The notes: a model not told the origin generated them from the sequence alone. Numbered from the stretch's first letter, positions 10,561 to 23,192 are shown. The stretch is DNA of 64,000 nt from Zanthoxylum bungeanum (GCA_019454045.1 SKCR01007817.1:310001-374000); one strand, 5' to 3'. Numbers and translations are program-made.

Positions 10561-11980
10561 ATCATGCAGAACGATCAGTCACAATCGGTTCTTCGTTTGT
10601 CGGGCCTAGAGGAACTGTGGAGGTTGATCCTGCAACACTGCCTTGAACGAGCGATCTCTCCACAAGCGCTCGCAAGCTCGATGTTTCTCGATCGTGCTCC
10701 TCCTTCTCCTTCTCTAGTCGGTCTTTAGTCAGCTTCAACTGCTCTCTCTAGATAATGACATTCTTTGAGGAGCCAGAAATTCGAGAAGTAGCCGATGCCA
10801 CCTTCTAAGGAGTGCCAGGCCCGACGTTATAAGTGGTTGTGTTCTGAAATACCTGACGGGAAAGCTCATTATCAGCCAAAGGCTATAAGCCCTGCGTGAG
10901 GTTTTGTGTCTAGATATCCACCATGCATTCCTATATTTTAAGATTATGTGTTAGTTAAAAAATAACATAAAATACTAAAATTTTACATAATTTATGTAAT
11001 TAAATACTTACATAACACTCTCGGACAACATTGTTCACCCAACTTTTATCTTAAGTGTAGTGAGTGAGCTGGAAAAATCCAGCATCAGGAGGGGTTGCAG
11101 CACCTCTCTCGAGCTGCTTTGCTGCAGACGAAAAATATTAATTAGTAATTAAATATTATTAAAATTAAGTTAAACGTATATCCACTTACCTCGGAGTATT
11201 CCTTGCGATGCATGGAAAACAACTTCGAGCCTCCAACATGGTTGAACCGCAGATTCTACCGATTCATCGTGTTCCGTTCATACTTTTTCTACAAAAAGAA
11301 GTTAGTCGCTATTACAAAAAAAATACAAAATGAAATATTATGAAAATTTAAAACTTACCTCGCATTCCTCTGAAGCCCACATGCCACACAGATACACCCA
11401 ATCCTCTTCACTGATGTCATGAGGCTTATGGGAAATATCATTAGTCGCACCATGCTCGTCGAAGATGGGCATGAGATTCTTCGTGCGGTAGTTCAAGTAT
11501 TACTTGCCCATACAGTGATTGACATACTTGATCATATTCGGAGCTTTTAAGTCAATGTTGAACAACTCCAGCATAAAAAAAAATACAATAGTTAGAAGTA
11601 TCATTTAAATGAAAATAAAAAATAAAATTGATGCTTCAATTGATACTTACTGACAAGACCGCGAGCAAGCTGTGGCGTGTTCACTCTAATATCTTCGTCC
11701 AACACATGTACTGCTAGGGAGCATCACATCGTGCAATATTCCCAATTGCATTATTGAACTTTGCATTATGGCGGCCCATCTGTCTCTCTCCATCTTCGAA
11801 TATGCGAATCGATATCTGTCTGTGGCCCTTCACATGACGCGCCAACTCCAAACTCCTTGTATGACCCCGAGATCGTCTGACTATTAGGGTCAAGTCAGTG
11901 GCCTGAGCAGGTGGCTTAGAGGTGGAACCTACCATACTACCGATAGATTTAGCGGATCTCTTGTGTTGTCTGGAGGCCAT
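10561..11980 (-). pseudogene. Second Transposase_24-like CACTA gene, decayed
   Basis: On the minus strand an ATG at 11978-11980 opens MASRQHKRSAKSIGSMVGS, followed by RRSRGHTRSLELARHVKGHR and FEDGERQMGRHNAKFNNAIG, parallel to block 1 of the plus-strand copy at 7156. Further blocks lie near 11480-11640 and 11280-11400, with AT-rich intron-like gaps. The last block (about 10570-10760) encodes a Glu/Lys/Arg-rich, probably coiled-coil tail ending in VPLGPTNEEPIVTDRS. Frame breaks make it nonfunctional. Its role, if like the family, is an accessory DNA-binding or transposase-associated protein. No TNP2-type ORF accompanies it. Confidence 0.7.
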
Positions 11981-12040
11981 TTGAAGAAACAATAAACTGT
12001 ATGTATATGTTTTTCTGTGCATCACATAAAAACTACCCAC

Positions 12041-12925
12041 AAAAAAACGGTGTCATAAGACTAATAAACAATTGAAGAAATGCTCAGCTATGAGCAATCA
12101 AATAAAAAACTACCCACAAAAATCAGATTAATCAAACCATTATATTCCAAAACCAATAAATAAATAAAGAAATGATCAGTAGTGCCTCAAATGAGGCACC
12201 AAAGTGCCTCAAATGAGGTAATGACCAAAACTTTTATGATTTAGCTAAATTAGAATTTCGGTGGTATGGATATATTTTTCCGAATTAAGGAGATTAATTA
12301 ATTAAAAACATGAAGTTTAATTTCGTGGACCAATGGGCTTTACACAAAAATGAGCTTAATAGGCAAAATGAATGAAGATGTTAAAGTAAATTATTGTGTT
12401 TTATTATTATATACATGATTTTAGATTAAAGGAAATTAAAAATAACCTTGGCTTAAATAAAGTGAAGTTAATAGGCCTAAGCAAAATTTGCCCAATTTTT
12501 TTTTGTGTTGGCCGGCCCACATGGCCATTATCTACCCATTTCTATAGACTTCATGATAAGTCTAGAAATGTAGAGAAAATAAACAAACAAACAAACAAAG
12601 GAAAAGCCTAGTTTTCCTCTTGTTGCCGTGAGAACCAAAGAAGCAACAAAGCCAAACCACTCTCTCTCTTTGCCGTGAGTCTTGAAGCAACAAAACCAAA
12701 ACTTAGCTTTCTGCCGTGAGTGGAGAGTGAAGAAGCTAAGAGAAACAAATAAAAATCAAGCATTAAAGGAAGTGAATTCAAGCTTAGAAAGCCATTGGAG
12801 CAAGGAATTAAGTTGATTAAGGTAAGAAAGCTTCATTTAAATAGCTTATGGTTTTGGTTTGTTTTGTTGATGTTTATGGAATTTTTGAGTTTATGAATGA
12901 TAAAGAAAGGTGATTATGTTGTGTT
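12041..12925. other. Non-coding spacer with short repeats
   Basis: No gene recognised. It contains the palindrome GTGCCTCAAATGAGGCAC near 12183-12200, followed by a second copy of AGTGCCTCAAATGAGG. A triplicated segment with GCCGTGAG lies at about 12622-12740 (copies about 45 bp apart, two followed by GAAGCAACAAARCCAAA). The latter resembles LTR U5/leader sequence but no element boundary was found. Confidence 0.5.
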
Positions 12926-13689
12926 TGTTAGAATATTTTATTCTAATATTATTATGTGTTTCTATTAATTGTGATATTAGTTTTAATAAAACGTTAAGAT
13001 AATTGATTTTGTAATGGAAACTGTGAAACCCAATCGCCTGATCTAATAAAGCGGGCTGAACTCTATATTAATTGATGTGTGAAAATTAGAACGGGGCTTT
13101 GGAGATTTCATGGGCTTTTGATGGGTGAGTTTATCACACTCCATAAATTAGTGAGCTAAGGTCTCACCATAACTCCCATATAATAGCTTACTCAATAAGC
13201 TTCATTTAATTGTATAAATAAACATGTTTTCCTCCCTCTCCAATTAATTAATCCTTCCTTATTAAGATCTGATGTAAAACATAAAGAGAAGCTTTATATC
13301 AAATCTAATTTGTGCATTATTATATACATTATTAAGATTTGATGTAACACATAAAGATAAGCTTTACATCAAATCTCATTTCAAGCAAATGTATTATATA
13401 TTTAAGGATGAATGCATAAATTATGTGTATGAAATGAGAGAGAGAGAAAAGTTTCATGGCATAACAAAATTATGGCAAACGAAGTTTAATAAGGGAGAGT
13501 AAGCTTCTCATCATCAAGAAGAGGGGAGAAGAGGGCGATCTCCTCAGTGCAAACATTCAACAGATCTGTTAAAATTTTCCACTGCATCCATAGATTCTAA
13601 ATAAGATACGCTTTCTGAATCATCCGAATAATTCTTTTAATTGTATTATATCTTGTGATAAAGGTCCTATTGCAAAATAAATTCCAATA
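12926..13689 (+). repeat. copia C 5' LTR
   Basis: Starts TGTTAGAATATTTTATTC and is clearly similar to 24688-25109, the matching 3' LTR. The end is placed at CCAATA (expected CCAACA), followed at 13692 by TGATATCACAG, a mutated form of the initiator-tRNA-Met primer-binding site TGGTATCAGAG. Length about 764 bp. Confidence 0.78.
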
Positions 13690-14224
13690 TATGATATCAC
13701 AGTAAGAATACAATCTTAGAATTGAAGGATTTTCGTAAAGTTAAGAAAAATCTGATGAATTTTTCGGATGAATTTTTTATTGAATCGATATATATCTTGA
13801 TCTGTTGATTTGTTAATAGTTATTATTAATTTATCCAATTTTTAAGCACATAAGGTTTATTGGATTAATTATTAAATCATATCTGTGATTTTTGAGATTT
13901 TTGAAATATTGAAATTTAGTGAAAAGAAGTTTGGATTTAAAATTTGGGAGGGCAAATATTAGATATGTATAAAGAAATCAGGTTCCTGAGCAAAAGTAAA
14001 ATTACTTTCCCAATAAATAAGTGTTGATTGCTTTTGCTGTTTAAAAATAAATAAATTGGAAATTGCCTTTTCAAACAAAAAAAAAAGAAGCTGTCGGCCA
14101 TGAGCATTACACGCGCGCGCAATCCCAGCTCTCGCGTGCAGCGCAAGCGCGCGTAGGTTCCAAATTTGATAAATTTCAGTTTTGTCCCTAGTAAATAGCA
14201 TATAGGTCTCTCGCTATTATAATT
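13690..14224 (+). other. copia C primer-binding site and first part of leader
   Basis: Begins with the degenerate primer-binding site and is otherwise non-coding. It ends at the inserted gypsy-type element; the leader appears to resume at 19990. Confidence 0.55.
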
Positions 14225-17200
14225 TGATCATTGGATTTCATTTTAACTTGAGTTTTATCCCAAAATTCAAATATAAAGTCATAGTTAATTACGTATGAAA
14301 TTTTAAGAGATAAATTTTTATCTCATCAAGTTTTATTTATACATGGGTGTAAAAATTAGCATTTGTTAGAGAGAATTAATTATTTCTCATAAAGAAAATT
14401 CCAATGCAATTAATTTATTTGTGACACGAAGATAAATTTAAAGAATTAATTTATCTCATTAAATGTAACAGTTGGGTTTTCGTGGTACAATTACGAAATT
14501 TATTCGTGTGTTGTGTAAATCTTTAAGCAATCAAACGTGCATCATTAGCATGTTATTACTTATATAAATTATTTTATAAACACGAAGTGAAAAGTTTTCA
14601 ACCTCAAAGTGCTTTTAAATTTTAACGTGATCTAGACAGCCTTCGGAATTTCAGCCGAAATATTTTCGTATAATATTTGATTTCTGTGAACTTTATATCG
14701 TCGGAAAGCTAAGATGATTACCTACAACATTCGTGTTGAACATTTTCCCAAATTCAGAACAGAATCAAGTCAAAATTTCATGTATCTCTCGGATGAACAG
14801 TGAAACTGTGGACTGCCCATGATCTGTACAAGTGGCACCATCCTAGCCACTCCTCCTCCACTAAAAAAATCAGGCCCTCCTATAAATATGAGTACTATTC
14901 ATCATCCCATTATTCCTTAAAAAAAAAACGTAATAAGAGCTGTTTCAAGCTCTTAAAAAAATTTCTTCATCTCATGCCACTTTCATTAAGAAGGTAGATG
15001 ATTCCAAGAGTCATCTCATGCAAAAAGTAAGCTTCTAATCATTTCCCCTCTCTTATTTTTTTAGTTTTAGCTTAGCATCTACAACCCCCAAATTCGCATA
15101 TGGTAACCATAGGTTTCATATTTGTGTTTTTGAGCTTGAAATAAGTTGATTAGCATGTGTAATCATGCATTTTATGTTTATTTGAGTATGTATTAAGAAC
15201 TTTCAGTTGAATGCCCAATTTTCCCTAATTCTATAGGGCTGGTTGAAACTCCATTGATGTGGGGGGAGATGGTTTTATTTTCTTTGATCTTTAATAGTAT
15301 TGGTTATGTTTCAAATAAGGTTTAGCATGAGTTTGAATTGTCTTATGTGTTGAGAATTCAAGTTCCACATTTTTATGTGTTTGGCCGAAACTTGAAGGAC
15401 TTAATTGGGGTTGGTATTTGGCTTTCTTTTGCTAAAGAAGTGATGATAGTTTATGACTTGTATGATTTAAGAATATGAGTCGAGTGAATTGTGTTGTTAT
15501 TGAATGTTAGTGGTGGTTTAAGTATTGGAATGATGTTATGACATGGATATAACTTTATTTGAGTGTAGTTTAAAAAGTTAATAATGATGCCCTCTTGGCC
15601 GAATTGCATAGGTTGGTTGGGAGTTGTTTTTGTTGTTTTTGATAAAATAGATGATTGGTTCATGTGTTTGGGATAATAGTAAGTATGAGCATGTATTGGC
15701 TTGTGTTGGGAAAATTTTAAAGTTGTAATTTTTGTTTATGTTGGTCGAATCTTGTAAGGTTGTGCTGTGGAGTTGTCTTATTGTTTGATGATTTTGATGA
15801 TGATTTGTTATGATTCAAGTTTGATATGAGGTGATGACACGAGTTTATTTTGTTTGGAGTTGAAAACTCCAAAGGTTGTAAATTGCATCCCTTGACCGAA
15901 TCTATAGATGTGTGAAAGGATACGAGATTTTTATGTGTTGTTATAAATTATGCTTGTAATGCTAAAGCTTGATGTTGAGTTTGTATATGTGTTGTGTGTG
16001 AATGCATGAAACTTGATTTAAGCTTGGTGTATTAAAGTTGATGCTAGTGATGATGATGATGGTATTGTTGTGAGCATTGTTGAGATATTGATATATGTTG
16101 GATGAAAACTTGAGTTGTATTTTCTTGATATGGCCGAATAGGAAGTCAATTAAATTTTGATGTTGGTTTGTGTAATATGTTGGCCAAAAATAAAATGATG
16201 GTTAAAGGTTGATTTGTTGTCTTTTATAATTATTTGTTGATAAGTATAAATATGAGTTATAGTGATTGCCTTAACAGTGGTATGTAAACTTTTATAGTAT
16301 GGAAATTATGCAGTGATGGTAAGTATTATGTTTTGAGTATGAACGTGTATTTGTGATGGTGTTAAAATATGAGTTAGTAATGGCTGGATTAGAAAGCTTT
16401 AAGGTTCTATCTCGAATGTCTTGATCAAATTGTTTCAGATTATATTATAGCAAGATGTTAAGTTTGTGTAAGTGTAAATCATATAAGTGCATGATGATAA
16501 GCATACGAGTGATAAGTTGTAAGGATAATGGACATGTAAGATTGATAATATTGGGTTAAGCCAGATTTGGGCATTCGTAGACACTTAGCTTTGAGCATTT
16601 CTAGTGGCTATTTCGGCTACGCCAAAATGTTCCATTAGCATTAGCATAAGCATGTCTTGAGTATTTTGAAAGAAGTTTAAAGTCGATCATATGAAATTCA
16701 GGTTAAAGGAGTGTGTGTGATGCATTGTACTTTTAACGATTATGACATGTTCGTAATATAAAGAATTTGGAAGCCTACATAAGTTATATACTTTGGATTA
16801 TGTGTAATTTGAAGTTTTAAGGTTTGAGGAGGTATGCGTGTAAGTTGTTTTTTATTCACTTCAGGTACGTTTCATGAACCCTTGTTTCCCGAAATAAAAC
16901 GAACAGTATGAGTTAAACGTGTTCTAATAAGTGACTGCAAATATGTATATATGTTCATAAGTATTGTATTAAAAGTTTCAATCTTGTTCGTTGTAGTGTG
17001 TGTGGTTACTTATTTAGTTTCTATTAGTCACCCAACCACCGTTGTTAGTTTTGTAGGTGGGCAATCGGATCAGACATCCACTTGGCTCGGACATCTTGCT
17101 CGAGACGATGAATTACTCAAACTGTAGTCACCCAATCTGGAGTCCTAGGAAGTGTCTTATGGTTTAGTAAATTATGACATTATTGTATTTTTTTGTATTA

Positions 17201-17485
17201 ATCAAAATACACCATTATATGTGTGTAATTTTAAGTGTTAGGTTGAATATTTTGATTTGGACATGGAGCCTTGTAAATTGATGATGAGAATTGTGTTGTT
17301 TGAGTTCGGACCGGAGGTCCTATTAGTAGGTTTGATAGTTGTTCGATCTTTGTGGTGCTTGATTGTGATCCAGGGTGTCCATTTTTAGGGCGTGTCATGC
17401 CCGTTTTTCGTAAATTTTGAGACTCAAGGAGATGGGTTATTCATGTCTCCTGCCGGTAGCACCCTGTCTCTGATGGGGTGTTATT
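14225..17485 (+). repeat. Gypsy-type (Tekay-like) 5' LTR, about 3.2 kb
   Basis: The right end is firm: the last ~578 bp match 19412-19989, and a primer-binding site (TTGGTATTAGAGCCAAG, 17489-17505) follows. The left end is a proposal: TAATT at 14220-14224 matches TAATT directly after the other terminus (19990-19994). The segment near 14640-14810 (GTCGGAAAGCTAAG, GTCAAAATTTCA, GTGAAACTGTGGACTGC) resembles the U3 of plant chromovirus LTRs. TTGGCCGAAT-like words recur from 15381 to 16189. Confidence 0.55.
14881..14888 (+). promoter_or_regulatory. Candidate LTR TATA box
   Basis: TATAAATA within a GC-richer context (CCCTCC upstream), inside the large gypsy-type LTR and followed by a purine/pyrimidine leader and a GTAAG-type donor near 15027. 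Promoter by position and sequence only. Confidence 0.5.
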
Positions 17486-19411
17486 GTTTTGGTATTAGAG
17501 CCAAGTTTAGGTGTCAGTGACTGCAGCTACAATGTATCTGATCTTCTGAGTAAGTTTTCTGTTGTGTATAGACCATATAGGTCTTATGTTTGCTATTTCA
17601 TTTGATTTATGGTATATGGTATGATGTGCAATGATTTTGATTTGATTTGGATGATTTAGATTATTGGTACATGTTTGTATTTATGAATATATGTATGTAT
17701 GTATATATGTATATTAAGTTAAAAGTATGTCGTTTATGTAGAAATATGAATACGTATGTGATGTGAATTCAATGTGTTTTGAGGTACGAGTAATTCTATG
17801 ATGTTGCTAGTCTGAATTATGAACGTATATCATTGTTTTATGTTTTGAGAACTCGATATCTGATTTTTGGCATAAAAGTGTTTTGAAAAGAAAAAAGAAA
17901 AATAAGATATAAAGAAAGATTTTAGATAATTTGATTTTGATTATAAAGGATAAAGAAAAAATTTATGCCTCGACCCTTGATTCACGTTTTTATGTTTTGA
18001 GATTTATCAATATGTTTACGTCGAGGTGTTTGATGATATGTTTCTGTTTCGGTGCTCGAAAATGATTTTGATGTTCTTAAACCGAAAACTTTATTTTCGT
18101 CGAGACGTTTGAAAATATGTTTCCGTCATGATGTTTTATAGTTTTATATTTTTTGATCATCTGTGGCGCTTGTATAGGTTTCGTTCCGGCTTGGCTGAGG
18201 TACTTGTTATGGGGTCCAGACCATCAGAAAATGGTTGGCCCATTACCATATCGACATGGTCTTGTTCGTATATTGTCCGGTCAGTTCGCGCGACTTGAAC
18301 AGTGGACACTTGATATGTATTTTGAAGGATATACTTTTGAGTTTTGTTCAAGTTTTCAAAGATTTATTTTGATTTAAACATATTTTTATTTTGGGTGGAA
18401 AACATGATTTCAAAAGAATTACATTTTGATTTTGATACATTTCAATATCGTTTATAATATTATATGATATGATATGTTTCTGTCACGACGCTTGTATATT
18501 ATTTTTTTTTATGGTTTTATAATTTGATATAATATGTTTCCGCTGTGGCGTTTTTATAGGGGTCTGTCCAACTACAGTGGACCGACCCGCTACCCTCTGT
18601 CGACAGGGGTTTGTTTCATTCATTGTCCGATCTATGCGCGTAATTTGGACAATGGGCACTTATTATGTTTCGTTCAGTTGAGTTTATACTGGACGCTTGA
18701 TACGGATTTACGATGATGGTGGATTTTGAAATTGATTTTGTTTACAGTAAAATAGTTTTTCAAAGGTGTTTTCGAGATGGTTTTTGAAAGTGACTGTTTT
18801 ACATTTTCCATTTTGATGATGACAGAAATTGACAGATTTCAGACTATCAACATCATAAGTGCATTATGATTATGTGTTACTTATGGCTGTGAAGATTGAT
18901 GTATTTTTTGGTATGAAAGTTTATGTATGCTATAAGAGCACGTATGTAAGTTTATAAATTAGTCACAGATCTTTTGAGTATTGTGATAGTTATGTATGTT
19001 ATGTTGTCATACATATAAATTTGTATGGGCGGTTGGAGATATACGTACGCAAACCTTGATGATGATATTCTTTGTAGATATGATATGAAATGACATGATG
19101 TGAAATCAATGAGTTCCGTTTCAGATTGTAGACGAAATGGATAGTATGAAATTCATATAAGGTTTTCGTTTTGATACTGTATTTGATTGTGTGTAAAGAA
19201 CCTATGTTATGATGACTCTGATTGACAGTATGTGATTCATGTTCGGATTTCTGTTTCTATGATGAATGAACTTGAAACGGTTTGAGCGTGTTCCTATGAA
19301 TGAATGTGAATCGAAATGACAAGTGTAATGTGATTCTGGTATGAAATGTTCGATTCGACTTATTTTGCTTTGAAATAGTATGGTTTATATTGATGTATGA
19401 AATACATAGCT
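17486..19411 (+). other. Internal region of the gypsy-type element, non-coding
   Basis: Begins with the primer-binding site at 17489. No gag or pol resemblance is seen in any frame, so the element is non-autonomous or internally deleted. It contains repeats: a ~23-bp word ATATGTTTCYGTCRYGRYGYTTG in diverged copies at 18011, 18036, 18115, 18472 and 18532, and two diverged blocks (18160-18325 and 18540-18705) ending in ATTGTCCG...GCGCG...CACTT. Confidence 0.55.
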
Positions 19412-19989
19412 TAAATGTGTTAAATGTGTTCTAATATGTGACTGTAAATATGTAAATATGTTCATAAGTATTGTATTTAAAGTTTCAATCTTGTTCGTTA
19501 TAGTGTGTGGTTACTTACTGGGTTTCTATAACTCACGCCACCACTGTTGTTAGTTTTGCAGGTGGGCAACCTGATCAGATATCCACTTTGGCTCAGACAT
19601 CTTGCTAGAGATGATGTATTACTCAAATTGTAGTCACCCAATCTGGAGTTCTGGGAAGGGTATTATGGTTAGTAAATTATGACATTATTGTATTTTTTGT
19701 ATTAATCAAAACACACCATTATATGTGTGTAATTTTAAGTGTTGGGTTGAATGTTTTGATTTGGGCACGGAGCCCTGTAAATTGATGATGAGAATTGTAT
19801 TGTTTGAGTTCGGACCATGGGTTCTATTTGTAGGTTCGATAATTGTTCAGTCTTTTTGGTGTTGGACTGTGATCCAGGATGTCCATTTTTAAGGCGCGTC
19901 ATGTCTGTTTTTCGTGAATTTTGAGGCTCAAATAGATGGGTTATTCATGTCTCCTATCGGTAGCACCTTGTCTCTGACGGGGTGTTACA
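19412..19989 (+). repeat. Gypsy-type 3' LTR, 5'-truncated
   Basis: Matches the last 578 bp of the 5' LTR (GTGGGCAA...GATCAGA, CACCCAATCTGGAGT, ...) and ends GGGGTGTTACA. Only this terminal part is present; sequence before 19412 does not match the 5' LTR, so about 2.7 kb of LTR is missing. Confidence 0.75.
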
Positions 19990-20488
19990 TAATTTTGTCA
20001 TAATATTCATGAATGTAATTTTATGGAAAATTCAGTCCCTTGTATATAAGGAATAAAATTACATTATTGAGGTTGTTTTTCAAGATAATATAAAGTGTAT
20101 CCCGATGTGAGAATTGCTTATGAGTTTAATGAAATTGCAGCCACCAAAGTGACATTTTCACTGAATCTTTTAAGTGATGACGGTCTCACATGATTTATGG
20201 AAGTTTCTATTTTTTGATGAACAGTCTTTTGTCCAAAGATGTGAATTGTTTGTTAAATTTTAGAAATATTGTATATGAGACATATGGTTGGGAATAGACT
20301 AGTCTGAGTTGTTTATTCACCCAAATGTGGTAAACTTATGAGGATTGGATAAGTTTCTGAATTGTCTTATATAAAGAATTTTTAATTGCATATTGTATAT
20401 TCTAGCCAAAGGTGTTTATACAGTGATGTGCTAAAATTCTTGATATAATATTATTTTAAGACTTGAGTAGTATTTATTATTTTGTGTT
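19990..20488 (+). other. copia C leader, resumed
   Basis: Non-coding. It lies between the gypsy-type insertion (TAATT at 19990-19994) and copia C gag. Confidence 0.5.
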
Positions 20489-21449
20489 GTGCTTAAACTA
20501 AAGAATTACATTGTTATTTATTTTGCAGTCACCTTTTCAGTTAACAACAACATTGTGACTATAAAGATGTTAACTGGCTCTAATTTTAAAGTGTGGAAGA
20601 GAGATGTGAAGTTGTCTATGGAATTAGTAGATATTGATTTTGCTATGACTATTCCCAAACCAGCTGATATTAATAGTTCTATTATTGATACAAATGAGCA
20701 GCTTCATACCGTATGACATAAGTCAAATCGTATACTATTTAACTATAAAGAGATCCATTCCTGAACATGTGCTAAGTGGTATTCCAGAAATCATTATAGC
20801 AAAAGATTTCCTAATAGCTATATCTGAAAGATACAAAGTCTTAATCAATGCAGAAATTGGTACCCTTCTGAAGTAATTATACATAATGAAGTATAATGAT
20901 AATGGAGGTATTAGGGAGTACAGTTTGATGATGCTCTATATTCAGCACAAGCTGAAAAATCTTAATATTGTTCTTTATGATGTTTGCATTGTCCATCAAA
21001 CATTGAATATTCTGCCTCCAGAGTTTGGTACAATTTTAAGTACTTACAATTCGAGGGAAGAACCATCGAATGTTAATGTATTCATTGCCATATGTATTGC
21101 TGAGGAAGAGAAACTCAAGGCTGGGCATATAAATGCAACTCTAATTGTTTCTAAGCCTCGCAAGAAATATAAGAAATATAAATTTTTAGCTTTTAGTAAT
21201 GTTCAGAATTACAATAAAACTAGTCAGATAAGTGCTATGGGTGGTACTAAAGGTGTCTTTAAGAAAGAACTTAAATGTTTCTTTTGTAAAACAAATGGCA
21301 TAAGAAGTCAGAGTATTCCAAATATAAAGTTTGGTTAGAGAAACATGGACATGCAAGTAACTTTTTGGTTTTTATTGTATATGAATCCAATTTTGTTAAT
21401 GTCACATCCATTTCTTGATGGCTTGACAGTGGAGTACCTAATCATATTG
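20489..21449 (+). pseudogene. gag: copia C gag and start of protease, broken
   Basis: MLTGSNFKVWKRDVKLSMEL is the N-terminal motif of the plant copia gag family with a W-K segment (UBN2/DUF4219 type). A frame change near 20700-20716 leads to LTIKRSIPEHVLSGIP, and after a stop at 20874-20876 the match resumes with REYSLMMLYIQHKLKNLNI and LNILPPEFGTILSTYNSREE. The nucleocapsid zinc finger remnant is CFFCKTNGI, its second half lost. The protease motif WLDSGVPNHI (expected LDSGA) is readable at about 21420-21447, in a third frame. Homology to copia stops at about 21449. Gag of a different copia lineage from elements A and B. Nonfunctional. Confidence 0.8.
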
Positions 21450-22127
21450 CTTTCTCCTTGCTAAGCTCCAACTGCTAGTCGGCTCAGCCTTTAAACTCTC
21501 ATATATCTGCCTATCTCTGGGGCTTAGTACCTCATGGTTCATGGTCAAATTCTTCATATAATTCTAGCTTACTAATGTTGTTTACCGATACCTTTTATAT
21601 TCAAGATATTAATTCTGAATTGATTTATTACGATTCTTCTTATTTGGCTAAAGTCTCTAGAATAAGGTGCCTATATTAACCCTAATTATATGTATACTTG
21701 TGCTTACTAGCAACGTGGATGCTGGTGATTCGGTTATAGTTATTGTTCATACTCTTTTCGTACTTTTAAATTCGTTGCCAGTAAAAATCTGGTTAACCAT
21801 CTTTTTCACTGATTTGATCTATTTGCCTGGTTGCACTCTAAGATATCCCACTTTCACTCATTCCCATGGTCTTATTCTGGTAGGTGTTGTCTGTATACTT
21901 AGCTTCCTTGGCCCTTTTTTACGTTATACCTCAATGAGTCTGTTTTAAGTCATCCGAAGCATTATTTATAACGGTGCACTGCGAAAGAATAATTATGGGC
22001 TATACTCGTTATCTTCCTCTCAATTCTATATTGAATAGATTTTCGGTTTCATTCCAATACTGAGAAACATTGCTGTTACGCACTTCTATCATTGCTCATT
22101 TAGTATTCTTTCCTATTGTCGTCTTAC
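21450..22127. other. Segment of unknown origin replacing copia C integrase core
   Basis: Sits between the protease motif and the integrase C-terminal VWGCP motif, where about 1.2-1.5 kb of integrase should be, but no D,D35E core is readable. Instead it is similar along its length to 38943-39639, which lies in an unrelated setting. It is pyrimidine-rich on the plus strand, like that region. Origin not recognised. Confidence 0.6.
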
Positions 22128-23192
22128 CTTCGTGTTTGGGGATGTCCTTTACAACTATGTCTTTATAATCCCACTAAAGGTAAGTTGCAATCTAGATATA
22201 CTCGTTTCTATTTTATAGGATACTATGATCATTCTAAAGGCTACAGATTCTACTGTAGAGAATGGGGTTCCACGATTGTAGAATCATAAACAGTTAAGTT
22301 CTTAGAATTTGATGTGGCTGATAAAGATAATCATACATAAATCTCAAATCAAGGAAAACAGACCAGAATTTTCATATACCTATACCTATACAGTCTGAGA
22401 CCTTGGAACCTACATCTACGACTACTCGAGTTATAGAGGAGGAACCCGTACAGGTAAACGAGGTTTCACTATTACATGATATAGTTGCACAGGTTCCATT
22501 AAGAAGGTCAACTAGGATAAGGTGGTCTGATGTTCCCTCTGATTATGAAGTTTATTTAAATGAGATTGATTATGACATAAGCCATTGTGCTGATCAAATA
22601 ACTTTTAAAGAAGCTATTTCTTGTTCTCAATCTAATTTATGATGGAATGGAATGAATGATGAAATGCAATCTATGTGATATAATGGTGTGTGGGAGCTTA
22701 TTGAATTACCTAAATGTTATAGACCTATTGGCTGTAAATGGGTCTATAAGACGAAGAAAGATAACAAAGGGAATATTGAGAGGTTTAAAGCCAGATTAGT
22801 TGCCAAGGGATTTACTTAGAAGAGAGGAATTGATTACAATAAAAAATTTTCTCATGTATCTTCTAAAGATACATTTAGAGTAATCATGGCACTAGTAGCT
22901 CATTATGATTTAAAGCTACATCATATGGATGTTAAAACTGCATTCCTAAATGAGGAATTAAGCAAAAAGGTCTATATGGTACAACCTGAAGGATTTCAGA
23001 AAGATGGTGAATATCATATTGTTTGTAGACTTAAAATGTCTATTTATGGTTTGAAACAAACCTCTCGACAGTGGTACCTAAAGTTTGACAATGTAATCTC
23101 ATCTTTAGGCTTTGTGGAAAGTAAAGTTAATAAACACATATATATCAAGATCAGTGGGAGCAAATTAGTCATTATCTATGCATTTTGATATG
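22128..23192 (+). pseudogene. copia C integrase C-terminus and reverse transcriptase, broken
   Basis: VWGCPLQLCLYNPTKGKL and FYFIGYYDHSKGYRFYC are the integrase C-terminal segment. A linker (LRRSTRIRWSDVPSDYEVYL) leads into RT: CKWVYKTKKDNKGNIERFK, VAKGFT, HHMDVKTAFLNEEL, YMVQPEGF and IYGLKQTSRQW. The reading runs through several stops. After GSKLVIIYAF (about 23190) the sequence jumps straight to DMIDLGETSFLLGIE: the stretch that should carry the catalytic YVDD, roughly 25-30 residues, is missing. RT cannot be active here. Confidence 0.83.

Noticed and set aside
18153..18377. 74-codon frame in the gypsy-type interior
   Set aside because: Overlaps a repeated non-coding block (18160-18325 and 18540-18705) whose second copy does not keep the frame.
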